Assembly (NCBI GenBank): GCA_033807775.1
Contig: CM066325.1
Coordinates: 22,563,301-22,627,300, forward strand
Reading direction: 5' to 3'
From: Saussurea involucrata
Lineage: Eukaryota; Streptophyta; Magnoliopsida; Asterales; Asteraceae
Length of the DNA: 64,000 nucleotides
Within the stretch, counting starts at the first letter, position 1; the number at the start of each line of letters is the position of its first letter. Positions 1 through 12,326 of the stretch are shown here, in pieces. A model generated the notes under the pieces. The model was not told the origin of the DNA. It searched no databases and was given only the letters and a program-made list of their open reading frames with translations. The translations under genes and the position numbers were made by a program.

Positions 1-1654
1 CATCTTTCTTGGAAATGAGATACTTGATGGCAGCATGATCAGTGTGCACAGTTACCTTGGCACCCATCAAGTATGATCTGAATTTTTCAAAAGCAAAAAC
101 CACAGCTAATAGTTTTTTTTCAGTGGTGGTGTAATTGATTTGAGTTTCGTTGAGGGTTTTACTAGCATAGTAAATGGAATGAAAAACTTTATTCTTTCTT
201 TGGCCTAGAACAACTCCTACAGCCCAGTCACTAACATCATTCATAATCTCAAAAGGTAAGGACCAATCAGGTGCCACTATTACAGAAGCAGTGACCAATG
301 TTTTTTTTAAAATTTTGAAAGCTTTTTTACAATCTTCATCAAAGTTGAAAGCATGGTTAAGTTGTAGTAGTGAACACAGAGGTTTGGATATTTTGAAAAA
401 ATCTTTTATGAACCTCCGGTAAAAACCTGCATGTCCTAAGAAACTTCTGATCCCTTTCACAGTGGTTGGTTCAGGCAAATTTGCAATCACGTCCAACTTT
501 GCCTTATCAACCTCAATACCTCTATTAGAAATGAGATGCCCTAATACAATGCCCTCTTTAAGCATAAAGTGACATTTTTTCCAGTTTAAAACCAAATTTG
601 TTTCTTCACATCTTTTAAGACTTTTTTCAAGGTTTTCTAAGCACAAATCATATGATGTACCATAAACAGAAAAGTCATCCATGAAGACTTCCATGGACTG
701 TTCAAGCATATCTGAAAAAATAGACAGCATACATCTTTGGAAAGTGGCAAGAGCATTACAAAGTCCAAAAGGCATTCTTCCAAAAGCAAAAGTGCCATAA
801 GGGCAAGTAAAAGTGGTTTTCTCTTGGTCTTCTGGTGCAATGGCTATTTGATTGTAACATGAGTAACCATCTAAGAAACAATAAAACTCTTTTCCAGTTA
901 GTCTGTCTAACATTTGGTCTATAAAGGGTAATGGAAAATAATCTTTTTGGGTAGCTTGGTTAAGCTTCCGGTAGTCCATACATATTCTCCAACCTGACAC
1001 TACTCTAGTGGGTATAAGTTCATTTTTCTCATTTGTTACTACAGTTACTCCACCCTTCTTGGGTACACATTGCACTGGACTGACAGTACTACTGGCAATA
1101 GGATAGATTATGCCAGCATCAAGCCATTTTGAAATCTCTTTTTTCACAACCTCTTTCATCATTGGATTGAGTCTTCTTTAAGGTTCAACCGAGGTGAAAT
1201 CTTTGTTTTCTAAAATGATTTTATGTTGACAAATGGTAGGGCTTATACCATTTAAATCAGCAATGGTCCATCCTATGGCCTTGGTGTGTTGTTTTAACAT
1301 ACTAACCAACTTTTCCTCTTGGTCAGATTCTAAGGATGATGAAATAATGACTGGCAACTTCCCTGGCTCTCCCAAAAAGGCATATTTCAAATGTGAGGGA
1401 AGTTGCTTCAACTCTAAGTCTGGAGCACATTCTAAAGAAGGAACAAGGGTTTTCCGGTCCTTATTTTCTAAAACTTCAACAGCAGAGGTGACATGTATGT
1501 CTTCTAAGTTCTCAAACGCTGCTTTATCTTCTTCACTATCAGATTCTTCAATTCCTATGACCTCCCCAAAACTTTGGTCTTGACACCAAGATTCAATCAA
1601 ACCTAAGGTAGAACATTCCTCTCTCTTCAGGATATTTAAGGGAGTCCAACACAT
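1..1654 (-). pseudogene. Athila-like pol: reverse transcriptase and RNase H (partial)
   Basis: The minus strand from 1654 to the window edge encodes the pol region of a Ty3/gypsy element. After a linker (1654-1180) it reads through an RT domain with a one-codon break. Visible are KGGVTVVTNEKNEL, then WRICMDYRKLNQATQKD, the FMDDFSVYG catalytic box (around 680) and an RNase H stretch ending near HTDHAAIKYLISKKD. RT copies element RNA into DNA and RNase H removes the template. One in-frame TAA near 1180, just before RRLNPMMKEVV, interrupts the frame; a CAA-to-TAA change would explain it. A frameshift near 1625 separates it from the upstream protease frame. Integrase, if present, lies outside the window. 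The family call is strong; Athila lineage is inferred from the DLGA-type protease and gag. Confidence 0.85.
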
Positions 1655-2393
1655 TAAAAGTCACCTGTTGGTCTTGAACTCTCATGGTGAGTTCACCTTT
1701 CTGGACATCAATCAGAGTTCTACCTGTAGCTAAGAAAGGTCTTCCTAATATAATAGGAATGTCTTTGTCCGCTTCAAAGTCTAAGATAATAAAATCTGTA
1801 GGGAAAATAAACTTATCAACTTGGACAAGGACATCTTCAATCTTACCCTTAGGCCAAGATATGGACTTATCTGCTAATAAAAGTGAAACAGTTGTGGGTC
1901 TAGTTTCACCTATGCCTAAGGTGTTAAAAACAGATAAAGGCATAAGGTTTACACTGGCACCTAGGTCACATAGGGCTTGTCCTACTTCTTTTCCTCCTAT
2001 GGAACATGGGATTGTAAAGCTTCCAGGATCTTTCATATTTGGAGGGATTTTATTGGACAACATAGCACTACAGCCTTCAGTCAGAGCTACAGTCTCATAC
2101 TCATTCAACTTTTTCTTTTTGCTTAAAATGTCTTTCAAAAACTTTGCATAAGTTGGCATTTGTTCAATGGCTTCAACCAAAGGTATGTTTATATGCAGCT
2201 GCTTAAAAACATCTAAAAACTTTTTGAATTGCAGTTCTTCTTTCTCATTCTTCATCCTTTGGGGATAAGGAATGTAAAGAGGAAGTGTTGCAGGAGGTAT
2301 AGTCTTTTGAAGAGTAGGTGCTGATGTTGTGGGCAAGGTGTTGTCTTTCTTATCAGTACTAGAAACTTTGGGACTGTCACTAGCTTGTGACAC
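1593..2393 (-). CDS. Athila-like aspartic protease region of gag-pol
   Basis: This 266-residue minus-strand frame carries the retroviral-type aspartic protease that cleaves the element polyprotein. The active-site box CDLGASVNLMP has its aspartate at residue 143. The Athila-typical DLGA replaces the commoner DSGA/DTGA. The second conserved half, ILGRPFLATGRTLIDV, is at residues 215-230. A conserved lead-in (VFKQLHINIPLVEAIEQMP) occurs in the same order in the second Athila-like element at 36201-37514. The frame ends at 1593 in a shifted reading frame, so protease and RT are no longer continuous. Upstream it connects to gag through low-complexity sequence (2394-2867). It is a retrotransposon gene remnant, not a host gene. 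Confidence 0.85.
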   Translation of the reverse strand: MSQASDSPKVSSTDKKDNTLPTTSAPTLQKTIPPATLPLYIPYPQRMKNEKEELQFKKFLDVFKQLHINIPLVEAIEQMPTYAKFLKDILSKKKKLNEYETVALTEGCSAMLSNKIPPNMKDPGSFTIPCSIGGKEVGQALCDLGASVNLMPLSVFNTLGIGETRPTTVSLLLADKSISWPKGKIEDVLVQVDKFIFPTDFIILDFEADKDIPIILGRPFLATGRTLIDVQKGELTMRVQDQQVTFNVLDSLKYPEERGMFYLRFD

Positions 2394-2546
2394 ATCCTTA
2401 ACAGGTTTGTCTTTGGTTTGATTTTTCTTGGGATCATCAGGAATTAACAGTGGGATGGTTGGAATGGTAGTGGTGTTACTGGGCCCAACAGGCTTTTCTG
2501 GCCCAATAATTCCACTAGACTGAGAAGGGTTTGAAATTGTGTTTTT

Positions 2547-3528
2547 CTATTCTGGCTCTGCTTTGTTTGTTATTATTACATATTTTTGTATATTTGCTGG
2601 TAAATCCCTACCACTCTTCAAAGTTACAGCTTTTACATGCTCTTTCCCGATTCTTGATGGTACCTCAGTATCACTAGGCAAGGAACCGGGAGGACGTTTC
2701 CTCATTTCTAAAGTCAATTGACCCATTTGGGTCTCCAGATTTTTAATGGATGCTTGAGTTTGGGACATAAATCTCTTCATCATTGCTTCCAAAGAAGTAG
2801 ATGACTCAGCATAATGGTTTGACTTTTGATATAAAAAAAACATGTTGATTATTTTGAGAATTTGCATGCTGGTTGTTTTGAGGTCTATGCTGAAATTGCT
2901 GGTTTTGACCTTGCAATTTAGGTGGTGTTGGATTTAAAGAAGGAATGTTCCATGAAAAATTAGGATGGTTCTTCCACTCAGGGTTGTAAGTTTGAGAAAA
3001 AAGACCTCCTTTGTTATTATTATTATTATAATAATTATTATTATTACCGATGTAATTAATACGCTCAGGATTTTCGGGACAATGTTCAAAATTGTGACCA
3101 TCACCACAATAAGTGCATTGGATAGATTGGACAGTAGGGGGTAGCGCAACAGGGTTGAGTGACACAGCATTAAGGTTTCTAATCAAAGATGCCATATCAT
3201 TCAACTGAGTAGATATTAATGCATAAGCATCAGGATCTTGCGCTCATGTTGTCTTTCTGGTTGGTATTGCACGTGGATTAGCCCACTGACCATTATTGTT
3301 TGAAATCCTTTCAAGGATATCATATCCTTCATTATAGGTACAAGATGTGAAAGCTCCGTTTGCACTAGCGTCGAGCATTTGTTTTGCAGTAATATTTAAG
3401 CCACTGTAAAACGTCTCTAACTGAATGCAGTACGGAATGCCATGATGAGGGCATTTTCTCAAAAGCTCCTTGTACCTATCCCTAACATCACACTGCCGAC
3501 CCGGTCTCTCATGGTCATTCGTACACAA
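2547..3528 (-). pseudogene. Athila-like gag, N-terminally truncated and frameshifted
   Basis: The gag C-terminal half is spread over three minus-strand frames (3528-3244, 3204-2806, 2867-2547). It reads DRYKELLRKCPHHG, FYSGLNITAKQMLDASANGAF, then a zinc knuckle CTYCGDGHNFEHC (first Cys at residue 30 of the 3204-2806 frame, spacing CX2CX3HX4C). An asparagine-rich tract from an ATT microsatellite follows, then NPEWKNHPNFSW. Gag packages element RNA in virus-like particles. The first 150 or so residues of a normal gag are missing. At about 3480 the sequence switches abruptly to non-coding DNA related to the LARD-like element at 27149-34903. The ATG at 3528 lies in that foreign part, so the first 15 or so residues of the top frame are not gag. 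Confidence 0.8.
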
Positions 3529-5773
3529 ATCAAACCTTCCTTCAATTCTCCCGCATACGTAATCGAGTCTATCTCACTACTTTATCCTTTCTCAACTCTA
3601 GTTGAACTACAACTCACGAGTTCCCAATTATCTCAAGCACCAACGTTCTTGCTAGCTCTTTATGATCCGAGCCCTTACATAAGCAAGGCGCAGTCCCTCA
3701 CTGAACGATAAAATCTACACACTCGCTTCGTTCGTGCTACATACCTTATCCTTCTACGAACCCTCCATACCTCGTGAATAGAACGTTTATCCAAAACAGC
3801 AGTCTCTCACTAACTTAACACTCCTACAAGGTGTTCTACCAACTTTCACTCTCCTGTTTCAAGTCTTCGGCCTCAACCATCTTACCCAGCTGTTGACTTC
3901 AACGTCAATAGTCAATCTGTAACTACTTTCTTAACCTATTCTTTAACATGGGTTCCTTACGGAACCTATTCCTTCCAACATATCATAATCAACTTCATAA
4001 TCCGTCGTCCTCATTTCCAAAACTTACTCATGTAACACCAAAATTACAAGATCACCTTAAGACTCATATCCCACGTCGTGGACGTTTCTTTTCTGCCACA
4101 CAACACTACTCACAATGAGTAGCTAAAACCAACACCTTGATGACTCCTAGTCCTTCCTCCGGACACCATCGTCCCTCGGCAACTGTCTTTCCAGTCATCG
4201 CACAAGGATACGGTCCCTCATACAACCGATACCAAGGTCCACTTCCGTTTCTACCACTGTTCACCGCTTCTTTTGAACACAAATACTACAACTACAAACA
4301 TTCTTCCCTGATTTGTCCGACACCTTTCCACTCTTGGAGTTCTTCCTTAGCTTAAAATGCAATACTCTACGACCTAGTGAGTTCATAGCCTTCATGCATG
4401 ACAACGCGGTAAATAAATCATTTTACGCATTTTATCCCTTTTTAAAAAAATAAACAACACTTGGGACTAGCTTGGGTACACACGACCCCATCACTCTTAT
4501 AACTTCAGTGCCCTGCACAACGATTCGAGAATCGTTTGCATGCATCTTCCCGTGAACCTTAATCTTACTCAATCCGAACGATGTTATTATGACAGTGGCA
4601 CATTGAATGAAAATCTTTTGTATAACAAAATTCTGAATGGAATTACCGACATGGAATTAACCCGTCGGTTCTCACACTCATTTCTATGACATTAGTATGT
4701 CAGTACTACTTTTTGTTATAAAAGTTTCGTTGGCAAACATTTTCTTGACTTTTTGCACCAGTTTAACTTATCATGAAAAACGTGGAATATTTTGCAAATC
4801 GTTAAGCTCAAAATTTCATTGTGCGACGCAAATAAAATCGTCTTTTCTTTAAACATACGCTTGTACACGCTGACTCATTTTTGATCAAAATCAATATTTA
4901 CACATTTATCTTAAATCGTGAAAATTTTATGTTACATATAAGAACGCCATGCATGAGACTCTACTTGCATTTGAAGGCTACTCACTCCAACAAAGCCAAC
5001 CACTTTACTCACGCAACTTATCATTGACACTCTACTTTCGACCTGTGGGTTATGGGCCCACGCACTCGACCATTCCATATTATTTTCATCTTGACCAACT
5101 TCCTCACGTTCTATCTTTACATGTTTTCAATCTTCTACTGATATCTTCTATCATTGCTCTTGCCATTGAAAAGCTCGACTAAGAAGTTAGAGCTCCATTG
5201 ACACTTTCAAGATTTTGACATTGTCCTTCCTTACCATTCCGACTGATCTATCCCATGATTTCTAACACTGGGACTCTCCCGAAACAGGAGTCTTACACAA
5301 GATCAATCATTCATCCTCTTCGAATCCACGAAGAGCTACCTCTAGACGACTCATAACATTCTATACAATATTTCTTCTCTTCGATGTATACATACATCAC
5401 ATCATATATGATCTCTCATGATACTTTCCAAACAAGGGAGCTCGGTCTATCCCTCAGGGATCTTGCTGACCTTCTAGATTACTGGAACATGACATATAAA
5501 CTAGTTTAAGACTACAACTTCGGAATAATAAGGTAGATCAAGCACATACATGTACCTGTAAGTTCACAATTACACTGGCCAGGTAAAATCCCAAACATAC
5601 CTTACATGACTGTCCTCGGTACCCTATTAGTCCTATATCTACTATAGTGCCCTCCTAACGCATTTCCTATATCTACAATAGTGCCCTCCTAACTCATTTC
5701 CTGATTCTCAGTTGTGATTTCTACTCCAAAGTTTAAGTTTAGGCCCATCCGGTCACCTAAATCCCTTAAACTA
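3480..5773 (-). mobile_element. Non-coding internal (leader) region of LARD-related element
   Basis: This 2.3-kb stretch has no plausible gene. Read on the minus strand, blocks of it match the internal region of the element at 27149-34903. The part at 4700-4880 matches about 29640-29760, 4470-4530 matches about 29945-30000, and 3510-3625 matches about 31600-31740. The blocks are in the same order, at roughly 80 percent identity by eye. It lies between a primer site/LTR on its right and truncated gag on its left. Confidence 0.7.
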
Positions 5774-5787
5774 TGGCTCTGATACTA
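5774..5787 (-). other. Primer binding site, tRNA-iMet type
   Basis: The plus strand reads TGGCTCTGATACTA, the reverse complement of a TGGTATCAGAGCCA-type primer site with one mismatch. It is two bases from the LTR end at 5790, as expected for minus-strand priming by initiator tRNA-Met. Confidence 0.8.
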
Positions 5788-6252
5788 TTTGTAACATCCC
5801 AATTCTAGATAAAGCATACATAGCATTAAATCGTAACATTTACAAAACTGGGTCCCAAAATCTCGTTACATCAGTCTCAAAACTAAGGTTGGCGGAAACA
5901 ACCTATACACAACCGAGAACGCACTAGCTTCTATGAGTGGCACTTGCACTGTCTCTAGTTGTATCTGTACTCTATCTTACTCTTGCTCACTTACCTGAGC
6001 CTCCTACTATTTGATTACCTGAAAAGGTTTTTAGTTTTGAAAAGCGAGGGTTAGACCATGAGGTCTAGTGAGTTCCCTCCGTAAACAGCGTACATCAACA
6101 TTATAAAATCATTTTATAAAACTCTTAACATTTTCCACATAAGCATCAAACATGGTACTGCATAGTGTTTAAGGATCACATAGCTAACCGCGATCGGGGC
6201 CCAAGCAGACTCCCCTCTCGCCTCTTACCGGGGCCCAAGTAGACTCCCCTCT

Positions 6253-6342
6253 ATCCGAGTAGGAAGGAAACGAATTCCCTCCTACAAGCTAGTCACATAT
6301 CCGAGTAGGAAGGAAATGAATTCCCTCCTACAAGCTCATCAC
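6253..6342. repeat. Two 46-bp tandem units in LTR family A
   Basis: ATCCGAGTAGGAAGGAAA starts at 6253 and again at 6299, followed in both copies by the same tract with scattered changes. It lies inside the LTR, next to paired GGGGCCCAAG(C/T)AGACTCCCC motifs. Confidence 0.8.
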
Positions 6343-6799
6343 AAAAGCCCAAGGGATCATCAGATCCCGAGGTACTCGGATCCCACTGTGCAGACCGACT
6401 CCACATAACGTACACATAGCATAACATAAATCACAAGCGTGAAATCTTTGCACATCATTTCATATTGCTAGAAGCCGTCTTTTAAAATAAAACGTACATT
6501 TCATAGAGAACATGCGTAACAGTTGTAAAACAGTTCATGCTCGTAAACGAACCATAATCAGAAAACATTTAACTTTCATTTAAGTAAAAATCATGTAACA
6601 TAACATGGCATTTCTACACAATCACTTTCTTTGGAAAACACGTAAAATCACATATTTTAGTTAGAAAAACTCACCTGATGCGCTTACTTTCCTTTCCTAC
6701 TCTGTTCTTGACCTCCAATCGATTTACCTGAGAAATGAATGAAGTACCATTGCTTAGATCCTAACCCAGCTTATCGGACACCATCCGGGTTCGACTTAT

Positions 6800-7070
6800 C
6801 TGTTACTAACTCTTACAGGGTACTACTACTTACCGGGTACCCACACTTACCGGGTGCTACTACTTACCGGTCAACACCACAAATTGGACAACTTACCGGG
6901 TAAGCTACACTTACTGAAACTCCACTTACCGGAATCCCACAAGCATACCGGGTAATCTTCCGGAAACTACTACTTACCGGGACTGTACCACTTACCGGAA
7001 ACTACCAGGTACTATCCAGGTTCTCTCCCGGTAACCTTCGACACAGGGAGACTTACCGGGTACGGCGGCT
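6800..7070 (-). repeat. Cluster of TTACCGG/CCGGTAA motifs in LTR A
   Basis: About ten copies of CTTACCGG(G) or its variants occur at irregular 15-35 bp spacing. It is the same motif class (complement TCCGG(A/G)TAA) seen at 21700-21960, 24170-24440 and in Harbinger-like elements. Confidence 0.7.
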
Positions 7071-7586
7071 GGACGATTTCAGGAACAAAAACCTTGCTAA
7101 AAGCCCCTTAATCAAAACGTTAAAAGTGACAAATAGCAACCAAACATTATAAGTTCATTCCTTCCAACTCTTAGTTACACAAACACGATTATGGGTGTTT
7201 AATCCTTCCTTTAGGGCATCATTTTAACCTTCTCAACAAGAACTCTCAAAATAACCCAACAATCCATCCAAACATCAGAATATGGTTTTGGTTTAGGAAT
7301 TACCTGCTAGACTCACTTGTAGAATCGTACTCCAACTCCACTTCTTCTTCCAATTTTGATGATTGGTGATCTTCTTCTTCAATTTGCTCTTGAACACCAA
7401 AAATCTCTTTCTCTGCCCTCTAACTCTCTCTAGCCGCCAACAATGCAAAAAAATGAATTGGTTTCCTAGGGTTTTGGCAACATTTATATCTTTCACAACT
7501 TGCACAAAGGCCCCTTAACTTAACTTTAAATTCTTAGACTTTAGCCACTAAACTTTCAATACATATTAGAAATTCGGGTTGTTACA

Positions 7587-8412
7587 ATCTAATTTTGGTT
7601 ATATCCTCTCCTTAATTATCTCCATATCTCCCCCCCCCCTCTCTCATAAAATTCCGGCGAACTCCTACCCCCGAATTCCGACGACCTCCTCTCACGATCC
7701 ATCATCTCCGTCCAATTCCGACATCCTCCTCCCACTCCGACGACCTCCCCAAATTCCTGCGAGTTTATGATTTTTATTTATTTATTGGCTATATGAAATT
7801 TTCAACTTTCATGAACCGTTTTCAAAATTTCAAGTTCATAATCTGTTCGTTTGAGTTTCATAAATTAATTTTTCATAAACTGTTTTTCGAAATTTTCAAG
7901 ATTTTTAAGTTTCATAAATTGTTTTTTCGAAATTTTCAAGTTTCATAATCTGTTTGTTGGATTTTTAAGTTTCATATATTTTCTTCATATGAATAGTCAG
8001 TTTTTTTTCTCGAAATAATCATATATTTTTTGAAGTTTCATATATTTTCCTACCTTAATAATATTCAGATTTTTAAGTTTCACATATTTCTATCATGAAT
8101 AATCAGATTTTTAAAATAATCGTATATTTTCGAAATTTTCAAGATTTTTAAGTTTCATGTTTTTTATCCCATATGAATAATCATATTTCACAATTGCAAA
8201 ACTATGAAACAAAGTAGTATGTCGGTTCGCCGGAGTGGGAGGAGGTCACCAGAGCTAGATGGCTGATGGTGGATCGTGAGAAAGAGAGATGGAGATAATT
8301 GAGAAAATTGTTTGTTCATAAAAATATGAATTATTCCTAAAATTACGAATTTAGAGAAAAAGACTCAAATACCTTTGGTTTACAAGTTTATACCCTTTTT
8401 GCGTTTACAAAA
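7587..8412. repeat. Degenerate repeat block with inverted flanks
   Basis: There is no gene here. From about 7795 to 8190 the phrase TTTTTAAGTTTCATA and the related GAAATTTTCAAG recur about seven times at irregular spacing. The flanks look like an inverted pair. AATTATCTCCATATCTC at 7615 faces GAGATGGAGATAATTGAG near 8285, and TCACGATCCATCATC at 7692 faces GATGGTGGATCGTGAG near 8265. A fold-back element is likely, but its borders are unclear. Confidence 0.5.
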
Positions 8413-11400
8413 CTAGTTGTGTACCCGTGCAATGCGGCGGGAGCCGTAAATGTAAACAATTTTGAAACTTTGGTGGTTTCATTACAGAAGATATTATTAA
8501 TGATGATACACTTAGTTATTTAATTTACACTTAGGATACATTTAACCAAATCTGGTGAGTGCTTAACGATAGGATTTAACAGTATAACTTACTTTACCAA
8601 GTAAGATTTAATTCATCAAAACGATATCGTATGATACAATTTACGCGTATCAGATAAAACTCTTCATCCTTGTCATCACTTTTAGTAACAACAAATGTGT
8701 AGAAAAATGTAACATGTTCGTGCAGAAGACCAAATAAGGAAATATTTGAACCAAAACACATGCACACACCAAGGTAATAAGAATAACAAATAGTACAAAG
8801 ACATCCATGTCTTTCCTCTACTGCAAATATTTTGAAGTAAGATATCTTTGTGAAAAAACTTCAAGAAAAAACAAGTGGTAATAAAATTGGAAGAACTTCA
8901 AAACAAAAAATTCACACTTTACCGTTCTGAAACAATTCCAATCTTCGAATGTTCCACATTAATTGGTAACTTCTATAAATCAAGCAAAATATCAAGAGAA
9001 ATTCCATACTTACCTTTGGTAATCATTACAAAATATATAATATGCAAATTCTATTGAATTATTTACAATTCATATTTAAGAGGAAAACATAAAATGCAAG
9101 AACAAGACAAAGATATTGCGATTGCACGATAAGCCATGCCTCTCAAACCTCCAACTTATTCAAAGTCTTGATTTTGGAAACCAAAAGGGATTTTATGGTT
9201 GTTAGATCAAAACATAAAGCGTCAAAAGAGCTGATTGTTGCCAAAATGACATGAAACCAATCTTACAACCTAAGCATAATTAATAAAGAAATAATTCTAT
9301 AACACATTCTTTCATAAAAATTGATCTCATACACTGGCATACATACTCATAGTCACTCAACTGCTATAATAAACAATCCAGGCCAAAGTGTGAAACAAAA
9401 ATGACTCAGAATTCATCTCCAACCATTGCCATCACCGCACCCATTATACAGAATCGATCTCATCCCTCGCTCCCTTGTATAATTCCTGTCTTTTTGCAGT
9501 TTTGTATAATCGGAGATGGAACCGATATCAAATAGGAGAGAGAGCAAACCTTTTTCTCAATGGTTGGGGATGGAACTGGAGCACAACCAGACAACAGTTG
9601 TGACACAGATGCACACAACAAATCAAGATGTTTATCAAAACTGCTTTCTTTCCATTTGATCTAAAAATATCAAAACTTCTTAATAAACGATGATATGGGG
9701 TCGTATATACACAAAAGTCGAGTAACCGCACAAAGCAACAGGAGTAACATTTTCTTGTAAACCATGAATTATAAATGATGCAATTGTTTAATAAAAATAA
9801 CATCAAAATTAAATTATAATTTTGTGCATCAATTAATGAAAAACCTAGCATCTAATATATAAAAAATTACCTTCGAAATTAATGGGTTTTTTTGGTAATA
9901 AGCCTCCATACTTTTCTTGATTACAACTAGAATGAATTAAACCATAATCTATGAGATTTTTAGAAGATCACAAGGCTTAATTGATACTCATATGATGTTC
10001 AAACATATTATATTTTTCGAGCATGTATCAGTTTAAATGTGAAGTCAAAAAGTACAACATTTGAGTGTATATATACATACCTACTGCTCCTTTGAGGGCA
10101 TGGGTTGCCATTAATTGTTGCTTCTTTCAGGCATTTGGTGCTTATTAAGCTTTCCCAAAACCTATCAAGAACACAAACATTTAGTATGGTTACTCCACCA
10201 TCAATTTCTAAAAAACCACCAGCTGATAAATATAGAGATAAATATTCATTACAAAACTTCACAGTGGCCATATCTCCGGTTTACGTACAAATGTCAATTT
10301 GCATAGAAGCAATCGATATTAATTTAATAGCTATTATCAGAATGAGGCTATTTTGAATTGAATTTAATAGCTATTGATATTAATTTTACCGTTGTCCCCC
10401 AAACTAAAAAGAATGAGCTAACGATAAAAGCAAAGACTTTGTGTTGCAAGCAGGCTCTATGTGTTGCAAATAAGACAAAAAAAGAACACAATGTTCTAAC
10501 TTTATCCAGATTATGAACACATGAACGATATCATCACAACTCAAAATAAACATATGTAACCACCCCCACTAAAGACAATAAAACATTGAGTAGCAAGTAT
10601 TTGATGCATAAGAACCGTGAAACAATTATGCACGGATGATAAAGAAAGCAAAAACAAAGATGACTTGACCACTAAAACATTGAGGTTGAATAAAAAGATG
10701 ACATTTTTTATAAGGTTAATAAGACATGCGTAACTATGAGTTGTGAACTTGATGACGTTTAACTTTGAAAATGGGGGAGTATCGACCAGAAATCAAAAGG
10801 GGGATCTCACAAACTTATTTTGTTCAAGTTTAACAGATGAAATAATCAAGCAGCTCATCGTGGATTCGTGGTGCCTTTACCTTTATATCTTACTATAACT
10901 ATTAAATAATCCCTTTTTGTAGTACCAGAGCTCTTTTTTAATTAGGCATATTCATTTGACTCATTGATGGATTCCCTATATCAATCACCTCGTATCCAGA
11001 AGTCAAAATGAAATGAAGTATGAACAAGATCAATCCAGATATCATTCCGAAACAATTTGCAAAATCGATCGTGGATTTCAGTAGCACAAAAACGAATAAG
11101 CAGTTAAGCAGAAGAGAAAGTTGAAATAATCGTAAAATTTCAATGAAAAAGAAGAAACGAAAGTAAGAATTCATGAAGAACAGCTAAAAAGAATTCGTTT
11201 TACCTAAAGATCGGAAGAGAGCAGGGGCGTACGAAGAAGAAAGCACCGATGACATTCTCCGAGTAGCCATTTTTCTGCAAAAAACACGACCTACAAATAA
11301 ACCAAACATCAAGATTTTGTATACCTTTTTTCAGCATTCAAATCGAACTTATGTTCATCAGAAGAAATATCGACCGTCTCGGTGCTATCAGAAGGTGTAG

Positions 11401-11959
11401 AATCTGCACCATCTAGATTGAAACGGTAGTTCTCAATGTCGATATCCATTCATTGTGAAGCAGCACGAAGGAGTAAGAAATCCCTCCAATCGAGCATTTC
11501 CTGAACTCCATTTGAAAGGGGAAGACGGCGAAAAAGAATGCAACATCTTTTGTTGATGATTTAGGAAACCCTAAATCAAATGCCTATTTGCCCAAAGATT
11601 TTGAATTCTAGGGTTTCAGCATCACAATTCTTACCTTAAATTTCTTTGTGCATCCCCCAATCTAGAATAGAGTAACATGTGTCGTCGTCGGAGTTGAAGG
11701 GATTAGGAAGAGAGAAATAGAAAGATGGTGGGAGCCTGAATAGTTTCTTGGGGAAGGGAATGGTCACCTTGTGAAGGGAAGTCTGATCATAGAGCGTGCA
11801 TGAGAAGATAACCCAATGCATTAAAACTTGTAAAACTAAAAAAAGGTAATAATTAAACTGTTTCTCACTCTAAAACTTTAAGTAATCATGATTTAAATGG
11901 TGGTACATCTAGCTTTAGAAGTTGTTTTTAAGAGTTTGGGGGTTAGATGCATTATAAGA
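8413..11959 (-). mobile_element. Probable non-autonomous Helitron
   Basis: The minus-strand 3' end at 8413 has the Helitron pattern: a GC-rich short stem (CCGCC...) followed closely by ACTAGT, i.e. CTAG then host T. This terminus (plus strand CTAGTTGTGTACCCGTGCAA) closely resembles the one at 11963. A possible 5' end, A|TCTTATAATGCATC on the minus strand, lies at 11959, abutting the next Helitron. No Rep or helicase is encoded. The interior is AT-rich, has only short frames, and contains possible captured exons near 11204-11450. The 3' end is well supported; the 5' end and full extent are inference. Confidence 0.45.
11204..11449 (-). pseudogene. Possible captured gene fragments
   Basis: Two exon-like stretches lie on the minus strand. 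One, from an ATG at 11449 to a GT at 11324, reads MDIDIENYRFNLDG followed by an acidic/serine stretch. The other, from an ATG at 11270 to a GT donor at 11203, reads MATRRMSSVLSSSYAPALF, an arginine- and serine-rich start resembling a mitochondrial presequence. The gap between them (about 50 bp) is too short for a normal plant intron, so they need not be one gene. Position just inside the putative Helitron 5' end suggests exon capture. The parent genes were not identified. Confidence 0.25.
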
Positions 11960-12326
11960 TAACTAGTCAGTATACCCGCGCGATGCGGCGAGACACAATT
12001 CGATTAACCAAATACTCAAATCCTTAATCTTGGTACATGCTTTGTATTATTTTTTTATCAAATAGGCATTAGCTAAATATGTGTCAAAAAATTCAATTGA
12101 TGCATAGGTCTCATTAGAGCTCACTTCTCAATCGAGGAGGAATAACTGAAAGATGAAGATAATTCAGAATGCAATAGTGAATCCAACACAAACCGATGAA
12201 AATCGACCAAAAAATCAAACATTAGATGCATAGTTTGATACCATCAACTGTAAGGATGTAGTTTGCATATATACTCATAATTTAACAAGTGTTACATAAT
12301 CGATAGTTTTTGTACCTTACTAATCG

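Larger units (their letters stand above)
5790..7586 (-). mobile_element. LTR, family A (1797 bp)
   Basis: On the minus strand it starts TGTAACAACCCG and ends GGGATGTTACA, with the primer site immediately inside. It shares several segments with the interrupted solo LTR at 23653-40451, including GGGGAGTCTGCTTGGGCCCC and the CCGG-rich block at 6800-7070. It is the 5' LTR of the minus-strand composite element; the 3' LTR is outside the window. The 5' side reads on into 7587 without a checkable target duplication. Confidence 0.75.
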
